From Synechococcus sp. WH 7803 (GTDB taxonomy: Bacteria; Cyanobacteriota; Cyanobacteriia; PCC-6307; Cyanobiaceae): DNA of 64,000 nucleotides. Below are positions 35,110 through 43,667 of the stretch, in pieces (within the stretch, counting starts at the first letter, position 1; each line of letters begins with the position of its first letter). The notes below the pieces were generated by a model. The model worked only from the letters and a program-made list of their open reading frames with translations. It searched no databases and was not told the origin of the DNA. The stretch is from positions 1,023,918 through 1,087,917 of the forward strand of contig CT971583.1 of NCBI GenBank assembly GCA_000063505.1, read 5' to 3'. A program made the position numbers and the translations under genes.

Positions 35110-36276
35110 TCAAGCAGGGCGGACCAACACCAGTGGGGTGCGCTCGTTGGCATTGCCAGCGGGATTCGGTTTGAGTGCGCGCTGAAGCAGGTCTTCATCG
35201 CATCCACGGCTCGACGCCAGCACCTTCACGCGTCCGAGATCATTCACATCAACGATGGCCACGGAAACGCCGAGGGCTGCCGCTGCTTGATCACAAAGCT
35301 GTTCCGGATCCTGGGGTCCGAGAACGATCGTTTGGTCGTAAGGAGGCGTCGTACCGGTGATGTCATCAATCAAGCGGGCCTGGTCTCCAGCCAGCCGATA
35401 GAACCAGCCCCGCTGGCCAAGCGGTTTGAGCAGGGAACCGACCAGCCAGGCCAGCAACACCCGGGTCGGCCCCACCTGGTTGATCAGGGTCTGCAGCCCG
35501 CAGGCGGTGGCCAGGCTGCTGGTGGGGTGAAACACGCGACAGAGCAGGCGGGCCAGCCATCCCGGATTGATCGTGGAGGGATGGGCATAACGCCCCTGGA
35601 TCACGGCCACCGGTGTTTCACCGATCGTGAGGATGTCGCCCTTCTGAAGCAGATCAGCGCTGTAGTGACGCAAGACCTCGATGCAGTCGTCGAGAGGTCC
35701 GAGCAGGTGGGTCTTCAACGGCAGCACCGAGCATTGATCCCCCGATCGGAACTCAGCCTGAGCGGCCGTCGTCACGGCTGGTCGGCGCAGCGGCACCGCC
35801 ACCCCCTGGCGACGGCTCAAGCGTCCGAACGGTCCGTAGTTCACCCAGTGCACATCCACCCAGACCGTGTCCACACGCTCACCAACCGGTGCCGGTGCAG
35901 TCCCGCTCAGGGTGATCGCTACGTGCACCCTGGTGCTCTTGTGACCCTTCACGATGTACGCCGGCCAATAGCCATCGGCCCTTGTCTCTTCATCGGGATG
36001 GTGCGGTGTGATCCGGGTGGAGGTCACGATGTCGCGCAGATCGGCACTGCCGATCAGGGTGGGCTGAACCTCAAGTTCCGGAACCATCACTTCCATGCGC
36101 CCGTGAGGATTGCTGATGTCCAGCCACCCTTCCATTTCTAGAGATGCTCCGTTCTGGGTCGCAGACCAGTCGCTCTGGCGCAGCTCCAGGGGGGACGCGG
36201 GCCAGAGTCGATGCCGTGCTTCGATCCAAGCGATTGCTAGCCCCAGCAGCAGGAGAATCAGCAGGAGGCATTCCAT
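35110..36276 (-). CDS. F420-0:gamma-glutamyl ligase-like (CofE family) protein
   Basis: A 388-residue protein anchored by one N-terminal membrane segment (LLLILLLLGLAIAWIEA). The first part is beta-rich (residues 40-190). The C-terminal 200 residues resemble the cyanobacterial CofE-like family: LQKGDILTIGETPVAVIQGRYAHP, GDQARLIDDITGTTPPYDQTIVLGP and VSVAIVDVNDLGRVKVLASS. CofE adds glutamates to coenzyme F420; no other F420 gene is visible here, and cyanobacterial homologues are unassigned. Lies 51 nt upstream of the GNAT gene. Confidence 0.75.
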   Translation of the reverse strand: MECLLLILLLLGLAIAWIEARHRLWPASPLELRQSDWSATQNGASLEMEGWLDISNPHGRMEVMVPELEVQPTLIGSADLRDIVTSTRITPHHPDEETRADGYWPAYIVKGHKSTRVHVAITLSGTAPAPVGERVDTVWVDVHWVNYGPFGRLSRRQGVAVPLRRPAVTTAAQAEFRSGDQCSVLPLKTHLLGPLDDCIEVLRHYSADLLQKGDILTIGETPVAVIQGRYAHPSTINPGWLARLLCRVFHPTSSLATACGLQTLINQVGPTRVLLAWLVGSLLKPLGQRGWFYRLAGDQARLIDDITGTTPPYDQTIVLGPQDPEQLCDQAAAALGVSVAIVDVNDLGRVKVLASSRGCDEDLLQRALKPNPAGNANERTPLVLVRPA

Positions 36277-36337
36277 GGAATCGCCGGTCCAGAACCGGAA
36301 GCAATGGCGCGCAGCGTAAGGCGTCTGAGCCGAGAGC

Positions 36338-36874
36338 TCAGCGGGAGATCACCTCGGTGTTGAGCTCGTTGAAACTCAGCGTTGTGCTTCCTCCTGTGGG
36401 GGCGGGGATTCCGGTCGCAGCACTGATCGCTGCATTGATCTCTTCGAGCGGCACCTGTCCCACGGAATCGAGAAGCACGGATCCGCTGCCGTCGAGCACC
36501 ACCACCTGAGGCACGATCCCTTTCCAATAATGGGCAGGGTCGGTCTGTCCTTGATCGCCGCGATCCTGCAGGGCATCGGTGGTGAGGGGAAGCAGGTCCA
36601 CGCTGTTGCCCCAGAGGCGCTGAATTTCCGACACGGATGAGGAGAACACCTTGCTGGTGCTGCTGTCATCGAGGTAGTAGACCAGCACGCTGGTTCGGCC
36701 TGCTGCCTGGGATTCGGCCAGGGTTGTGGCCGGCGGAACCAGAGAGCCGTTGCCTGCGTACAGAGCAAAAATATTGCCGTCGTAACTGTCGGTGTCCCTG
36801 GCGGCCTCTCCAGGAAGGGCGATCAGAACCAGAGCAAGAACCAGCGAAAGGCAGCGAAGCAGAAACCCAGCCAT
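36338..36874 (-). CDS. Thioredoxin-like thylakoid protein (photosystem I accumulation factor type)
   Basis: A 178-residue exported or membrane-anchored protein (hydrophobic N-terminus LLRCLSLVLALVLIALPGEA). The mature part has a thioredoxin-like fold: RTSVLVYYLDDSSTSKVFSSSVSEIQRLWG, then PQVVVLDGSGSVLLDSVGQVPLEEINAAI. It lacks a CxxC motif, as does the Slr1796-type family of thylakoid thioredoxin-like proteins, which promotes photosystem I accumulation. Family assignment is by recall of this layout. It lies between the CofE-like and DUF3685 genes, all leftward, with about 60-nt gaps. Confidence 0.72.
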   Translation of the reverse strand: MAGFLLRCLSLVLALVLIALPGEAARDTDSYDGNIFALYAGNGSLVPPATTLAESQAAGRTSVLVYYLDDSSTSKVFSSSVSEIQRLWGNSVDLLPLTTDALQDRGDQGQTDPAHYWKGIVPQVVVLDGSGSVLLDSVGQVPLEEINAAISAATGIPAPTGGSTTLSFNELNTEVISR

Positions 36875-36934
36875 GGTTCAGCACGAAAGACGAGCATTCT
36901 GAACCCTTCTCTATGCAAGGCGTCAGCTCTGCAC

Positions 36935-38551
36935 TCAGCTGCGCCCGAAGCTGCGCCCCATCCCCTGGGCAATGCCCCTGCCGATCAGCCCGATCGCGCG
37001 ACCGACCACCTGGGTGAGAATGACCACCATCAGATCACCGAACCGTTTCACCAGACTCTGCACCTGAGGAGCGATGGCATCGCGCGCTTCGACCAGAAGC
37101 GCGACCTGCTGTTGCCACCATTGCAGCGTTTTCAGTTCCTCATCTCTTGTTTCGGTGAGCAGCAGGGGTTCGATCTGGCCTGCGTGCAGTCTGTACAGCA
37201 ATCGCCGACTTTCATACAGGCGGATCGGTCGTTCAATCCACTCCTGCCAACGGGACTGGCTGTTGAGCTGGTTGCGCAGCCGCTCCAGTTCGCGGGTGGA
37301 AATCAACGCTTGATCCAGCAGGTAACGGCGCAGTTCAGGCCACTCACCGCAGACACCCAGCAACTCGCCACCGATCAATTCCGCTGTGCGCACGAGCCAG
37401 TTGCTGATGAGCGTTTCGAGTTGAAGCAAGGCTCTGGGATCGTCAGCGGGAAGCAGCTGTCCGTCGACCAGAACGGGTTGGTCCTGCACCAACGCCGCGA
37501 GCATGGTCATGGGGTCGGGAAGTTCCTCATCGCCTCGCAAGAGGTCGGTGCGTTGCAGCAGCTCATCGGCCACCGGTTGCATGGCATCGCCAAGCGGCAA
37601 GCGCACGTAGCTTCCTGCCACGCTGCGCAATGCCTGCTCGCGGACCTCTGGCTGCAGAGCATTCCAGCGCGTTTTCAGGTCCTGCTGGCCCGATGGGGCT
37701 GAAGGGTCGTCCTGGCGCAGGCGCAGCAGCACGGCGTGCAATTGTTTGAGCAGGGCGAGGAGCAGGTCGCGGCGACGCTCTGGATGCAGACCCTCGATCG
37801 CGAGCAATTGGCCGGTGCCATTGCCCAGGCCTCCGCTGACGGCTGTTTGTAAACGGTCTTGGATGGCCTCCCACACCGCTTCGCTGTTGCGTTCCCTCAG
37901 GCTGAGACTGATGCTCTCTTTGGGTTCTGAAAGGGAAACGGCATCATCGAGCCCCACTTGAAGAGGCCCCCAGAGCCACAGCAGCAGATTGCGTGCACTG
38001 AGCAATTCCCGCCGGCGTCCCTCGAGCAGCAAACGCAAAAGCGACTGGTCGGGTGGCGGATTCAAGAGGGTTTCGATCACCTGCAGATCGGCACTGATCT
38101 GCTGCAGACCGCTCAGCAGCAGCCAACTGGCAACACCAACAGGCTGGCCTGGATGCTCAGCCGCCGAAGCGCGGGATTCGAATGTGAGCACCCGGCCCCC
38201 CTGCAACAGGCGATGGATGGCGGTTCGCAAACCCTCCAGATCGGGATCCTGAAGAATTCCCTCACAGTTCAAAGCCAAAAGCTCCCGGGGATCACGGCTG
38301 AAATCCGAGGGAAGAAGGAGCAGGATCGGAGCTGGAGTCCAGCGTTGTTGGAGCTGGAGAATCTCCCGATCAAGCAGCAAGGACTGGCTGCGGCTGGGGA
38401 GCGACCAAATCACCAGATCAGGATGGCCTTCGAGAGCTTCGCTGCTGCGCCGGATGCTCAGGGGATGCTCAGCCGTTGAAAGTTCAGCAGCCAGGCTTTC
38501 ACCGAGAAGGTCGGGAGCGAAAAGCAGAATCTCCCTGGCCTGAACGTTCAC
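36935..38551 (-). CDS. DUF3685 (Ycf55-like) protein with degenerate receiver-like N-terminus
   Basis: A 538-residue cyanobacterial protein. Residues 1-115 resemble a response-regulator receiver (REILLFAPDLLGESLAAEL, DLVIWSLPS, APILLLLPSDF, EGILQDPDLEGLRTAIHRLLQGG) but the phospho-acceptor Asp position carries no acidic residue (VIWSLP). The rest is alpha-helical and matches the DUF3685/Ycf55 layout, ending with a hydrophobic region near the C-terminus (GDLMVVILTQVVGRAIGLIGRGIAQGMGRSFG) that may be membrane-associated. GTG start at 38551. Function unknown; plastid Ycf55 is found in red algae. Confidence 0.8.
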   Translation of the reverse strand: MNVQAREILLFAPDLLGESLAAELSTAEHPLSIRRSSEALEGHPDLVIWSLPSRSQSLLLDREILQLQQRWTPAPILLLLPSDFSRDPRELLALNCEGILQDPDLEGLRTAIHRLLQGGRVLTFESRASAAEHPGQPVGVASWLLLSGLQQISADLQVIETLLNPPPDQSLLRLLLEGRRRELLSARNLLLWLWGPLQVGLDDAVSLSEPKESISLSLRERNSEAVWEAIQDRLQTAVSGGLGNGTGQLLAIEGLHPERRRDLLLALLKQLHAVLLRLRQDDPSAPSGQQDLKTRWNALQPEVREQALRSVAGSYVRLPLGDAMQPVADELLQRTDLLRGDEELPDPMTMLAALVQDQPVLVDGQLLPADDPRALLQLETLISNWLVRTAELIGGELLGVCGEWPELRRYLLDQALISTRELERLRNQLNSQSRWQEWIERPIRLYESRRLLYRLHAGQIEPLLLTETRDEELKTLQWWQQQVALLVEARDAIAPQVQSLVKRFGDLMVVILTQVVGRAIGLIGRGIAQGMGRSFGRS

Positions 38552-38596
38552 AGTGGTCAGCTCGATTGCCTACAGGCGTCAAGGTAACGGTCCTTC

Positions 38597-39082
38597 TCAG
38601 GATCCTCCAGTGCCGCCTCCGCGCCGGCCACTGAGCTGAAGCGTGTAGGTCTCGATCGTGTAACCGGTGCGCTGTTCAATCTCCTGAAGCAGGTCGAGGG
38701 GAAGTTCAACGTCGAGATCCTCAATCGCGCCGCTGTCCAGGCACGTGATGTGGCTGTGGGGGTCGTTGCGATAGCCGTAAAGACGACCACTGGCACGGTC
38801 GAGACATTCGATCACTCCAGCGCTCTGCAAGGCCTCGAGATTTTGATAAACCGACGTGTGGCCAATGCTCCGACCGCGCTGGTTCAATTTTTCAAAAATA
38901 TCCCTCGCACTGAGATGGGTGCCCTCGCTCCAGAGCAGATCCAGCACCATGCGGCGTTGCCGGCTCAAGCGCATGCCGAGCGTTCGACACTGCTCGAATG
39001 CCTGCTGAAGGCTCCTGCGTCTGCCTCCGTCTTGAGTGAGGGGTGGCACGAAAGCAGACTCCACAGCGGTAGTCGGAATCAC
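38597..39082 (-). CDS. Fur family transcriptional regulator
   Basis: A 161-residue metalloregulator. The N-terminal winged helix reads CRTLGMRLSRQRRMVLDLLWSEGTHLSARDIFEKLNQRGRSIGHTSVYQNLEALQSAGVI. The dimer domain has RLYGYRNDPHSHITCLDSGAIEDLD. The structural Cys pair of most Fur/PerR/Zur proteins is broken: CLDS instead of CxxC, and no second CxxC is seen at the C-terminus. His109, His111 and Asp residues for the regulatory metal remain. It may be PerR- or Fur-like in role. GTG start at 39082; Gly-rich C-terminus. 36 nt separate it from the hisA stop. Confidence 0.9.
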   Translation of the reverse strand: MIPTTAVESAFVPPLTQDGGRRRSLQQAFEQCRTLGMRLSRQRRMVLDLLWSEGTHLSARDIFEKLNQRGRSIGHTSVYQNLEALQSAGVIECLDRASGRLYGYRNDPHSHITCLDSGAIEDLDVELPLDLLQEIEQRTGYTIETYTLQLSGRRGGGTGGS

Positions 39083-39118
39083 TTCACATTAAATCCCTCC
39101 TGGGGAGGCCGCATCGTG

Positions 39119-39889
39119 TCAAGCGAAATCCTGCAGCAGGTCTGATGGCGGGTCTTGAAGCCGGCTTTCGGCCAGCGCTTTGCGTGCTTCGCCCAGATCA
39201 ATGCGTCCGTCGTAGAGCGCACGGCCAACGATGACGGCCTCGACTCCGAGGGGCTCCAACGTGAGCAGGGCCAGGAGATCGCCCATGCATCCCACCCCAC
39301 CGGAGGCAATCACGGGGACGGAACTGGCTTCTGCCATCTCGCGCAGGGCCTGGAGGTTCGGTCCCTCCAAGGTGCCGTCGGTACTGATGTCGGTGCTGAT
39401 GATCGCTGCGATGGCCGAGGCGCTGAAGCGCTGAGCCAGCGCGGTGGCCTCCGTGTTGCTGTCCTCGATCCATCCCTTGGTGGCCACCTTCCCGTGGCGA
39501 GCATCGATTCCCACCACAACCCGTCCGGGATGGCGATCGGCCAGCTCCACCACCAGCTGGGGCTGCTCCAGCGCCACGGTGCCGAGGATCACCCTGTCGA
39601 GACCACAGGCCAGCAAGGTGTCCGCCCGCTCCGCCGTGCGCACACCTCCACCGAGTTGCACGGGAATCGTGAGGGCGGACGTGATCGCACGGATAGCGCT
39701 GTCGTTGGCGGGTTCCCCTGTGCGGGCTCCATCGAGATCGACCAGATGCAACCGCTCCGCTCCCTGCTCCTGCCATTGCAAGGCCTGGGCCACAGGGTCA
39801 TCACTGAAGCGTGTGACCTTGTCGTAATCACCTTGATGCAGACGAACGCAGCTGCCCCCCAGCAGATCGATGGCGGGAATGATCTGCAT
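39119..39889 (-). CDS. hisA: Phosphoribosylformimino-5-aminoimidazole carboxamide ribotide isomerase HisA
   Basis: A 256-residue (beta/alpha)8 isomerase of histidine synthesis. N-terminus MQIIPAIDLLGGSCVRLHQGDYDKVTRFSDDP carries the catalytic Asp8; the second catalytic Asp is in VVVGIDARHGKVATKGW. Phosphate-binding loops are LGGGVRT and VIASGGVGCMGDL. ATG at 39889 is the family start although the frame is open to 39943. Divergent from the CSP41-like gene across 79 nt. Confidence 0.96.
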   Translation of the reverse strand: MQIIPAIDLLGGSCVRLHQGDYDKVTRFSDDPVAQALQWQEQGAERLHLVDLDGARTGEPANDSAIRAITSALTIPVQLGGGVRTAERADTLLACGLDRVILGTVALEQPQLVVELADRHPGRVVVGIDARHGKVATKGWIEDSNTEATALAQRFSASAIAAIISTDISTDGTLEGPNLQALREMAEASSVPVIASGGVGCMGDLLALLTLEPLGVEAVIVGRALYDGRIDLGEARKALAESRLQDPPSDLLQDFA

Positions 39890-39968
39890 GGTCGACGGGG
39901 GAAACAACCCCCATCCTGCATGGCTGGGTTGAGCACGCTTCAATGGCTGCCGATCCGCTGGACTGACT

Positions 39969-40892
39969 GTGCAAATCCTGTTGATGGGTGGGACCCGCTT
40001 CGTTGGGAAACCCCTCGTGAGCCGCCTTTTGCAACAAGGTCACCAGCTCACCCTGTTCACCCGCGGCCGGCAGCCCCTGCCTGAGGGGGTGGAGTCCTGC
40101 ATTGGTGATCGCCAGGACGCCGCCGCCCTGGAGCAGCTTCGGGGTCGCCGCTTCGAGGTGGTGATCGACAGCTCCGGTCGCACCCTGGCTGACAGCCAAA
40201 AGGTGATTGAACGCACTGGAGCTCCCTCCCACCGTTTCCTCTACGTGAGCTCCGCCGGTGTTTACGCCGGCAGCGACACCTGGCCACTGGATGAGCAGAG
40301 CCCCCTGGATCCGCAGAGTCGTCATGCCGGCAAGGCTGAAACCGAAGCTTGGCTGATGCGTGAGGGGATTCCCTTTACGAGTTTCAGGCCCACCTACATC
40401 GTTGGACCCGGTAACTACAACCCGGTGGAGCGTTGGTTTTTCGATCGCATCGTGAACCAGCGCCCGGTTCCGCTCCCTGGTGATGGAACCACAATCACCC
40501 AGGTTGGCCATGTGGAGGATCTGGCTGAGGCCATGGCCCGCAGTCTTGAGGTGGATGCCGCCTGCAACCGTGTCTACAACTGTTCGTCCCACCGCGGAAT
40601 CACTTTTCGAGGCCTGATTGCTGCGGCCGCCAAGGCCTGTGGCCGCGAGCTCGCTGATCTGGATCTGCGCTCGTTCGACCCCAGTGGTCTCGATCCGAAA
40701 GCGCGCAAGGCGTTCCCCCTGCGGCTCAGTCACTTTCTGACCGATGTCTCCAGGGTGGAGCGCGAATTGGCCTGGATGCCCCGTTTTGATGCGGCCACGG
40801 CGATGGCGGACAGTTTTCAACGGGATTACCAGCTGAACCCCACGCCCAGTCCGGATTTCAGCGGCGACGAGGCCCTGTTTTCCCAGGGTTGA
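39969..40892 (+). CDS. NAD-dependent epimerase / CSP41-like RNA-binding protein
   Basis: A 307-residue extended-SDR protein. The Rossmann motif is ILLMGGTRFVGKPLVSRLL (GGTxxxG) and a catalytic-like stretch is FLYVSSAGVYAGSD. FRPTYIVGPGNYNPVERWFFDRIV and QVGHVEDLAEAMARSLE match the cyanobacterial/plastid CSP41 group. CSP41 proteins bind and stabilise plastid mRNAs and rRNA; whether the bacterial version is an epimerase, RNA-binding, or both is unresolved. The start is GTG at 39969. Overlaps the convergent pgsA-like gene by 35 nt. Confidence 0.88.
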   Translation: MQILLMGGTRFVGKPLVSRLLQQGHQLTLFTRGRQPLPEGVESCIGDRQDAAALEQLRGRRFEVVIDSSGRTLADSQKVIERTGAPSHRFLYVSSAGVYAGSDTWPLDEQSPLDPQSRHAGKAETEAWLMREGIPFTSFRPTYIVGPGNYNPVERWFFDRIVNQRPVPLPGDGTTITQVGHVEDLAEAMARSLEVDAACNRVYNCSSHRGITFRGLIAAAAKACGRELADLDLRSFDPSGLDPKARKAFPLRLSHFLTDVSRVERELAWMPRFDAATAMADSFQRDYQLNPTPSPDFSGDEALFSQG

Positions 40893-41406
40893 TGTAAGCC
40901 AGCCCAGACCAGAGGGCCAGCCCAAGGGCTGGCCAATACAGGCTCCAGCCCAGCTGATGCAAGCCCGCAACCACTGAATCGACCCCCCACGTTGGCGGCC
41001 AGATCAGCAGAAACAGGCTGAGGAACTGCAGGGTGGTTTTTGTTTTGCCAAGCCAGGACGCCGGCGCTCCGCTCTGGCTTGCTGAGCGCCAACCGGAAAT
41101 CAGGAGTTCCCTGGCCATCAGCAGCCAGACCGACCAAAGGGGCAGCACCTGCTCGGCGGCGAGCCAGATCAAGGGGGCACTGATCAGCAGTTTGTCCGCC
41201 AGGGGATCGAGCCGCGCTCCCCAGCTGCTGCCACCGTCGGCTTTGCGAGCCATCCAGCCATCAGCCCAGTCACTGAGAGCACCGAGGAGGAGCAGGATCC
41301 ATGCTGTGGAGAACTGTTCGGCGGCAAGCGCCAGCAGCACAGGGGCTCCAAGAACAGCACGGAGAAGGGTGAGTCGATCCGCCCAGGATCGCCATGGAGA
41401 GACCAA
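40858..41406 (-). CDS. pgsA: CDP-diacylglycerol--glycerol-3-phosphate 3-phosphatidyltransferase
   Basis: A 182-residue membrane enzyme that commits phosphatidylglycerol synthesis, PG being essential for photosystems. The CDP-alcohol phosphatidyltransferase motif D-x2-D-G-x2-A-R-x8-G-x3-D-x3-D is complete in SDWADGWMARKADGGSSWGARLDPLADK. N-terminal ADRLTLLRAVLGAPVLLAL and about five membrane segments fit. Length is standard. The apparent start is TTG at 41406, so the exact N-terminus is uncertain. The 3' end overlaps the CSP41-like gene. Confidence 0.9.
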   Translation of the reverse strand: MVSPWRSWADRLTLLRAVLGAPVLLALAAEQFSTAWILLLLGALSDWADGWMARKADGGSSWGARLDPLADKLLISAPLIWLAAEQVLPLWSVWLLMARELLISGWRSASQSGAPASWLGKTKTTLQFLSLFLLIWPPTWGVDSVVAGLHQLGWSLYWPALGLALWSGLAYINPGKTGPRRR

Positions 41407-41437
41407 GGCTCAGAATGCGTGCAGTTGATTAGGTCCC

Positions 41438-41908
41438 ATGGTGCTCCAGCAGACGGTCGGGGAGGTGATGTCCGCTCCGGTGCTGACCGTCACCCCAGAG
41501 ACGCCGCTGAAGGATGCCGTGACCCTGTTGAGCGATCACCACATCAGCGGTGTGCCTGTGGTTGGTGATGACGGCACGCTTGTGGGCGAACTCACCGAAC
41601 AGAACCTGATGGTGCGGGAGAGCGGGGTGGATGCCGGGCCTTACGTGATGCTTCTCGATAGCGTGATCTACCTGCGCAATCCGCTCAACTGGGACAAGCA
41701 GGTTCACCAGGTGCTGGGCAACACGGTGGCCGACCTCATGAGTCGTGACAGCCATTCCTGTGCCCATTCCCTGCCATTGCCAAAAGCGGCATCGATGCTC
41801 CACGAGAAGGGAACGCAGCGATTGATCGTGATCGATGACGAGCGCCGGCCCGTTGGCATGCTCACCCGCGGTGATGTGGTGAGAGCCTTGGCGTCCGCCC
41901 AGCCCTAG
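41438..41908 (+). CDS. Tandem CBS domain protein
   Basis: A 156-residue protein made of two CBS motifs: residues 5-60 (TVGEVMSAPVLTVTPETPLKDAVTLLSDHHISGVPVVGDDGTLVGELTEQ) and 95-152 (TVADLMSRDSHSC...AASMLHEKGTQRLIVIDDERRPVGMLTRGDVVRAL). Such pairs bind adenine nucleotides or SAM and regulate partner proteins; no effector domain is attached. Cytoplasmic. Its stop shares CTAG with the convergent duplicated secreted protein. Starts 31 nt from the divergent pgsA start. Confidence 0.9.
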   Translation: MVLQQTVGEVMSAPVLTVTPETPLKDAVTLLSDHHISGVPVVGDDGTLVGELTEQNLMVRESGVDAGPYVMLLDSVIYLRNPLNWDKQVHQVLGNTVADLMSRDSHSCAHSLPLPKAASMLHEKGTQRLIVIDDERRPVGMLTRGDVVRALASAQP

Positions 41909-43101
41909 CGCTGGGCCAGGGGCTGGATGCGGATGGCGATCGGCTTGATCAGCCTGAACTCCACCATGTCGCCCACCTTGAGGTCAGCGAATACCTCGTC
42001 CTCGAGTTCAGGACGAATATCGAGTTTGTGGATCTTTCCGAGAGGGCCGCGCAGGGTCACTTTGTGATCGGTGCGCGACAGCCGAACCACTTCTGCGGTT
42101 CCGGTTGCCATGGCGACCCGAGTCCCTGAAGGGAGCGGACCGAAGGCGTTGCCGAGCCGGCGATCTTCCCGCTGGAAGCTGAGCGTGGTCTGGTTCGAGG
42201 GTCTGAGATCCACCACCAGGCCTTGGAGAAGCTCGATGGAGACCTGATCTCCAGGTTTGAGGCCCGCAGCTGTGGGATCGATGGCACTGGTCAGCAGGCT
42301 GGTGTGCCCCTGGGCGCCCTTCACCTCGAGCACTTTCTGTCCGGGAACGATCCGTTGAATCGTGGCCTTCAGCTGAGCCAGTTCGAAGGCTTCAAGCAGT
42401 TCGCTCTTGAGGGCCGCGCCGTCATCGATCACGGTGCTGACCATCGGTGCCTGACCGTTGACTCTGTAGCTCTGGGCCGCGGCTTGCGACGCAGGCAGTT
42501 TCTGCACATCGATGGCCAGGGGCTGGATCAGCCGGAAGTCCACGGTGTCTCCAACCTTGAGGCGGTCAAAGGGATTCACTCCCGGAGTGGGAACAACATC
42601 AAGGTTGTTGATTCCGCCGAGAGGTCCCAGCAGATCAATGGAGTTGTCCTTGGCATCAATGCGGATCACCCGGCCGGTCCCCGAGGCCAGGGCCACGCGC
42701 ATGCCCTTTTTGAGCCTGCCCATATCCATGGGCAGGATGATGTCTTCGCGGTTGAAGCTCAAATCTTTGCTGGAACTGGGTTCCAGCTCCACCACCAGGC
42801 CATCGAGGATGGAGAGGCTGACTTCATCCCCCGCTTTCAGACCCAGGGGCGCGAGATCCATGCCCACCGTCAGAATCTCTTTGTGACCGTGAGGGTCGAT
42901 CACCTCGATCACCTTTTCTTTAGGGAGCGCGGTGGTCACCGTGGCCCGCATTTCGGTGACCTCAAACGCAGCCAGCTCTTCAGGTGAGAACCCCGCGTGA
43001 GCGCCGGGAGCGAGCAAAGCCGTGAGTCCAAGGCTTGCGCCGATCACACCGCGCAAGGGTCCGCAGCGGAGCAGGGATCGGAGAGCGGAAGTGGGGGACA
43101 C
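41905..43101 (-). CDS. Exported protein with internally duplicated beta domain
   Basis: A 398-residue exported protein: signal region LRGVIGASLGLTALLAPGAHAGFS, then two homologous halves. Half one (about residues 45-210) and half two (about 235-395) share GLKAGDEVSLSILDGLVVELEPS / GLKPGDQVSIELLQGLVVDLRPS, LSFNRED / LSFQRED, LASGTGRVIRI / MATGTAEVVRL, and LKVGDTVDFRLIQPLAI / LKVGDMVEFRLIKPIAI. A beta-rich periplasmic adaptor is likely; I know no function. The start is placed at GTG 43101 because an ORF running further upstream lacks signal-like or homologous sequence. Stop in shared CTAG with the CBS gene. Confidence 0.8.
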   Translation of the reverse strand: MSPTSALRSLLRCGPLRGVIGASLGLTALLAPGAHAGFSPEELAAFEVTEMRATVTTALPKEKVIEVIDPHGHKEILTVGMDLAPLGLKAGDEVSLSILDGLVVELEPSSSKDLSFNREDIILPMDMGRLKKGMRVALASGTGRVIRIDAKDNSIDLLGPLGGINNLDVVPTPGVNPFDRLKVGDTVDFRLIQPLAIDVQKLPASQAAAQSYRVNGQAPMVSTVIDDGAALKSELLEAFELAQLKATIQRIVPGQKVLEVKGAQGHTSLLTSAIDPTAAGLKPGDQVSIELLQGLVVDLRPSNQTTLSFQREDRRLGNAFGPLPSGTRVAMATGTAEVVRLSRTDHKVTLRGPLGKIHKLDIRPELEDEVFADLKVGDMVEFRLIKPIAIRIQPLAQR

Positions 43102-43152
43102 GGAAGGCGGTGGTAAGTGGGGAGACGCTAGCCCGACCCGATGTGGGTCACA

Positions 43153-43650
43153 ATGACGCGCAAACGCGGTTCCGTTATGTCCATCCCTTCCTGGCGCATC
43201 GCCCTGCCGGCGGGAATGGCCCTGTTGTCCTTGGGACTGGCTCCGATGCAGGCGCGGGCGGAAAAAACCATTGAGATCAGCCTTAAACAGAGATATCTCA
43301 CCCTTCTCGACAACGGCAAAGTTGTGGAGCGCTTCCCCGTTGCCATCGGGGCTCCAGAATCGCCGACCCCTTCCGGCAGTTACGCGATTACGCGCAAAGA
43401 GGAAGCACCGGTGTATCACAAGGGCGGCAAGGTCATCGCGCCTGGACCCAAGAATCCAGTGGGTGTTCGCTACATGGCTTATTTCCAGATCGGCTCTGGC
43501 GAATACGCGATTCACGGCACCGCCTGGCCGAACTGGGTGAAGCTGCGGGCTGCCGTCAGCCTGGGGTGCATCCGCATGCTCAACAAAGATGTCGTCACCC
43601 TCTTCAAGCAAGTGGATGTCGGCACTCCTGTGGTCGTGACCTCCAACTGA
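43153..43650 (+). CDS. L,D-transpeptidase (YkuD family)
   Basis: A 165-residue exported enzyme. The signal peptide (WRIALPAGMALLSLGLAPMQARA) is followed by a YkuD domain: IEISLKQRYLTLLDNGKVVERFPVAIG, PTPSGSYAITRKE, and the catalytic segment YAIHGTAWPNWVKLRAAVSLGCIRM with the full HGT...S.GC(I)R motif. It should form 3-3 peptidoglycan crosslinks or attach proteins. Starts at 43141, 43153 and 43177 are all in frame; 43153 is listed, 43177 is equally reasonable. Followed after 17 nt by a small exported protein. Confidence 0.9.
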   Translation: MTRKRGSVMSIPSWRIALPAGMALLSLGLAPMQARAEKTIEISLKQRYLTLLDNGKVVERFPVAIGAPESPTPSGSYAITRKEEAPVYHKGGKVIAPGPKNPVGVRYMAYFQIGSGEYAIHGTAWPNWVKLRAAVSLGCIRMLNKDVVTLFKQVDVGTPVVVTSN

Positions 43651-43667
43651 ATTTCAGCCATTCCGCC

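Noticed and set aside
35104-36141. A 345-codon open frame antisense to the CofE-like gene
   Set aside because: No domain, and composition typical of shadow frames.
39155-40084. Long frames antisense to hisA and the CSP41-like gene
   Set aside because: Both opposite-strand genes are certain; the shadows carry no motif.
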